In this document: in pieces, positions 47,639 through 48,567 of the stretch
Numbering within the stretch: the stretch's first letter is position 1
Layout: each line of letters starts with the position of its first letter
Source: a bacterium
GTDB taxonomy: Bacteria > Patescibacteriota > Minisyncoccia > Minisyncoccales > UBA10102
Length of the DNA: 48,567 nucleotides
Assembly: GCA_030698665.1 (NCBI GenBank)
Contig: JAUYMI010000021.1
Span: 1-48,567, forward strand
Reading direction: 5' to 3'
Notes under the pieces: model-generated
Databases searched by the model: none
What the model was told of the DNA's origin: nothing
The model's input: only the letters and a program-made list of their open reading frames with translations
Program-made: the position numbers and the translations under genes

Positions 47639-48441
47639 GGAAAGGATTTACCTTAATTGAACTCCTCGTGGTCATAGCCATCATTGGCCTCATCGCCTCC
47701 ATTGTTTTAGTGAACCTGCAGGGGGTCCGGGGAAAAGGAAGGGTTGCCGCAGGCAAGCAGTTTGAACAGAGCGTGATGAATACTACTGGAGCCTATGCGG
47801 TTGGTGTGTGGGACTTTGAAGAAGACAGTGGCACAACTACAAAGGATCGCTCAGGTTTTGGCAACATCGGCACGATCAACGGTGCGCTCTGGGTAGTTAA
47901 TGACGAACTGGGAGGATACGCGCTTTCTTTTAATGGGTCCAACTCAGTGACTGCTCCTGATAGTTCTTCTTTGAATATTACTTCAAACTCCTTTACGCTC
48001 TCAGGATGGTTTAAGCCCTCAGTTGACATTACGAACCAGACATCGACCTACCCCATCTTTATTATGAAGCGTCCATGGCTCGTTGGAGGATATGCCGCTC
48101 ACTTTCTCAAATCAAACGGCAAGATTATCGTCCAGTACTGTAGGTCGGGAGGGCCGTGCTCATCGGCAGAGTCAAAAACCTCTTTTAAGGCCAATACCTG
48201 GTACTACTACACGGGAACATTTGATGGAAATAAGTTGCGCGTCTATATCGATGGAAGACTTGAAACAGAAAGCTCTGCTTCAGGTGTCATGGGGTCTAGC
48301 TCCCCGGACGGACTAGTCATCGGGTCGTCTTTTCAGGGGCAGGTTGACCAGGTCCGTATCTTTGAGCAAGCTCTGGCTGTCGCCCAAATTCAGCAGTTGT
48401 ATGCTCAGGGCTTGAAAAATCACGGAATTGCCGCACAATAG
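47635..48441 (+). CDS. LamG-domain prepilin, copy 3
   Basis: 268 aa. MRKG then [18 protein letters not shown], then NLQGVRGKGRVAAGKQFEQSVMNTTGAYAVGVWDFEEDSGTTTKDRSGFGNIGTINGA, a LamG-like body (LSFNGSNSVTAPDSSSL, FTLSGWFKPSVD, YYTGTFDGNKLRVYIDGRLE, DQVRIFEQALAVAQIQQLYAQG). It lacks the conserved Cys pair (CGLGLGSC) of copies 1 and 2 and is the most distant of the three. Overlaps copy 2 by 4 bp. Confidence 0.9.
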   Translation: MRKGFTLIELLVVIAIIGLIASIVLVNLQGVRGKGRVAAGKQFEQSVMNTTGAYAVGVWDFEEDSGTTTKDRSGFGNIGTINGALWVVNDELGGYALSFNGSNSVTAPDSSSLNITSNSFTLSGWFKPSVDITNQTSTYPIFIMKRPWLVGGYAAHFLKSNGKIIVQYCRSGGPCSSAESKTSFKANTWYYYTGTFDGNKLRVYIDGRLETESSASGVMGSSSPDGLVIGSSFQGQVDQVRIFEQALAVAQIQQLYAQGLKNHGIAAQ

Positions 48442-48446
48442 GGGGT

Positions 48447-48567
48447 ATGAAGACATTCCTCATCGCCGCCCTGACTGCCGACGGGTTCATTGCCCGCAGT
48501 TCAGATCACCTAGCTGACTGGACGAGCAAGGAGGACAAGGTATTCTTCACAAAGCGGACAAAGCAGG
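48447..48567 (+). CDS. Dihydrofolate reductase-like protein, N-terminal part (runs off window)
   Basis: 40 codons visible from ATG 48447, preceded by a G-rich stretch and 5 bp after the third prepilin. MKTFLIAALTADGFIARSSDHLADWTSKEDKVFF matches the start of DHFR/RibD C-terminal family proteins (nucleotide-binding strand, then G-F-I-A, then W-x-S/T-x-E-D). DHFR would regenerate THF from the DHF made by ThyA, encoded just across the pilin operon. Confidence 0.75.
   Translation, partial: MKTFLIAALTADGFIARSSDHLADWTSKEDKVFFTKRTKQ

Noticed and set aside
1-48567. CRISPR arrays, insertion sequences, prophage
   Set aside because: No regularly spaced repeats, no transposase or phage structural cluster; the only mobile-looking gene is the one at 36469.

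Overview
The window looks like a chromosomal segment of a Candidate Phyla Radiation (Patescibacteria) bacterium, most likely Parcubacteria-like. Signs in the sequence: a complete ribosomal protein cluster in which rpsE is followed directly by rplO, with no rpmD (L30) between them; rplK followed by dcd rather than rplA (L1); small tRNA synthetases (AlaS 597 aa, ProS 408 aa, PheT 679 aa without the N-terminal tRNA-binding domain); an RNA polymerase alpha subunit whose C-terminal domain is replaced by a lysine-rich tail; tightly overlapping genes; and prepilins fused to LamG-like domains. The taxonomic call is inference; no rRNA gene lies in the window.

Layout. 3-1254: the end of a dockerin-bearing surface protein and a membrane-anchored cohesin-like protein. 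1255-1840: no certain gene, but hairpins, a terminator, a short transcription unit (promoter, possible 80-aa Cys-containing basic protein, terminator), then a consensus promoter and a leader with a possible 7-codon ORF and an attenuator-like hairpin. 1840-12779: rplC-D-W-B, rpsS, rplV, rpsC, rplP, rpmC, rpsQ, rplN-X-E, rpsN-H, rplF-R, rpsE, rplO, secY, adk, map. 12815-20581: eight genes between map and infA (glycosyltransferase, galT, dedA, tpiA, YkuK-like, mnmA, alaS, baseplate-J-like membrane protein). 20616-24269: infA, rpmJ, rpsM-K-D, rpoA, rplQ, rplM, rpsI. 24307-25700: two tandem DUF4349-like membrane proteins. 25801-27072 (-): PEGA/beta-propeller membrane protein, divergent from murA. 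27143-36293: one long, mostly 4-bp-overlapping operon murA, mreB1, holB-like, frr, rseP, proS, mreB2, gatC, gatA and a HEPN-like membrane protein, ending at a divergent tRNA-Met. 36469-37140: AT-rich HTH/LAGLIDADG-like gene between tRNA genes. 37148-41188: tRNA-Met(CAT), tRNA-Asp, pyrE, pheS, pheT. 41200-44991: gyrB, secE, nusG, rplK, dcd. 44995-45933 (-): thyA. 45960-48567: three tandem LamG-prepilins and the start of a dihydrofolate reductase gene.

How it fits together. Most genes serve translation, secretion (SecY, SecE, RseP, Map), cell wall and shape (MurA, MreB x2) and dTMP supply (Dcd, ThyA, DHFR). The accessory part is cell-surface: dockerin/cohesin, LamG prepilins and several single-pass membrane proteins.

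The strongest unusual signal is regulatory. At most operon heads a clear -10 hexamer sits only 6-8 bp before the start codon, so transcription is predicted to begin at or next to the A of ATG (leaderless mRNA), while genes inside operons rely on overlaps. Other points: MurA carries Asp at the position of the usual fosfomycin-target Cys; the PEGA gene and murA share a palindromic -35 with two 17-bp spacers; and the first tRNA-Met departs from several near-universal tRNA positions.
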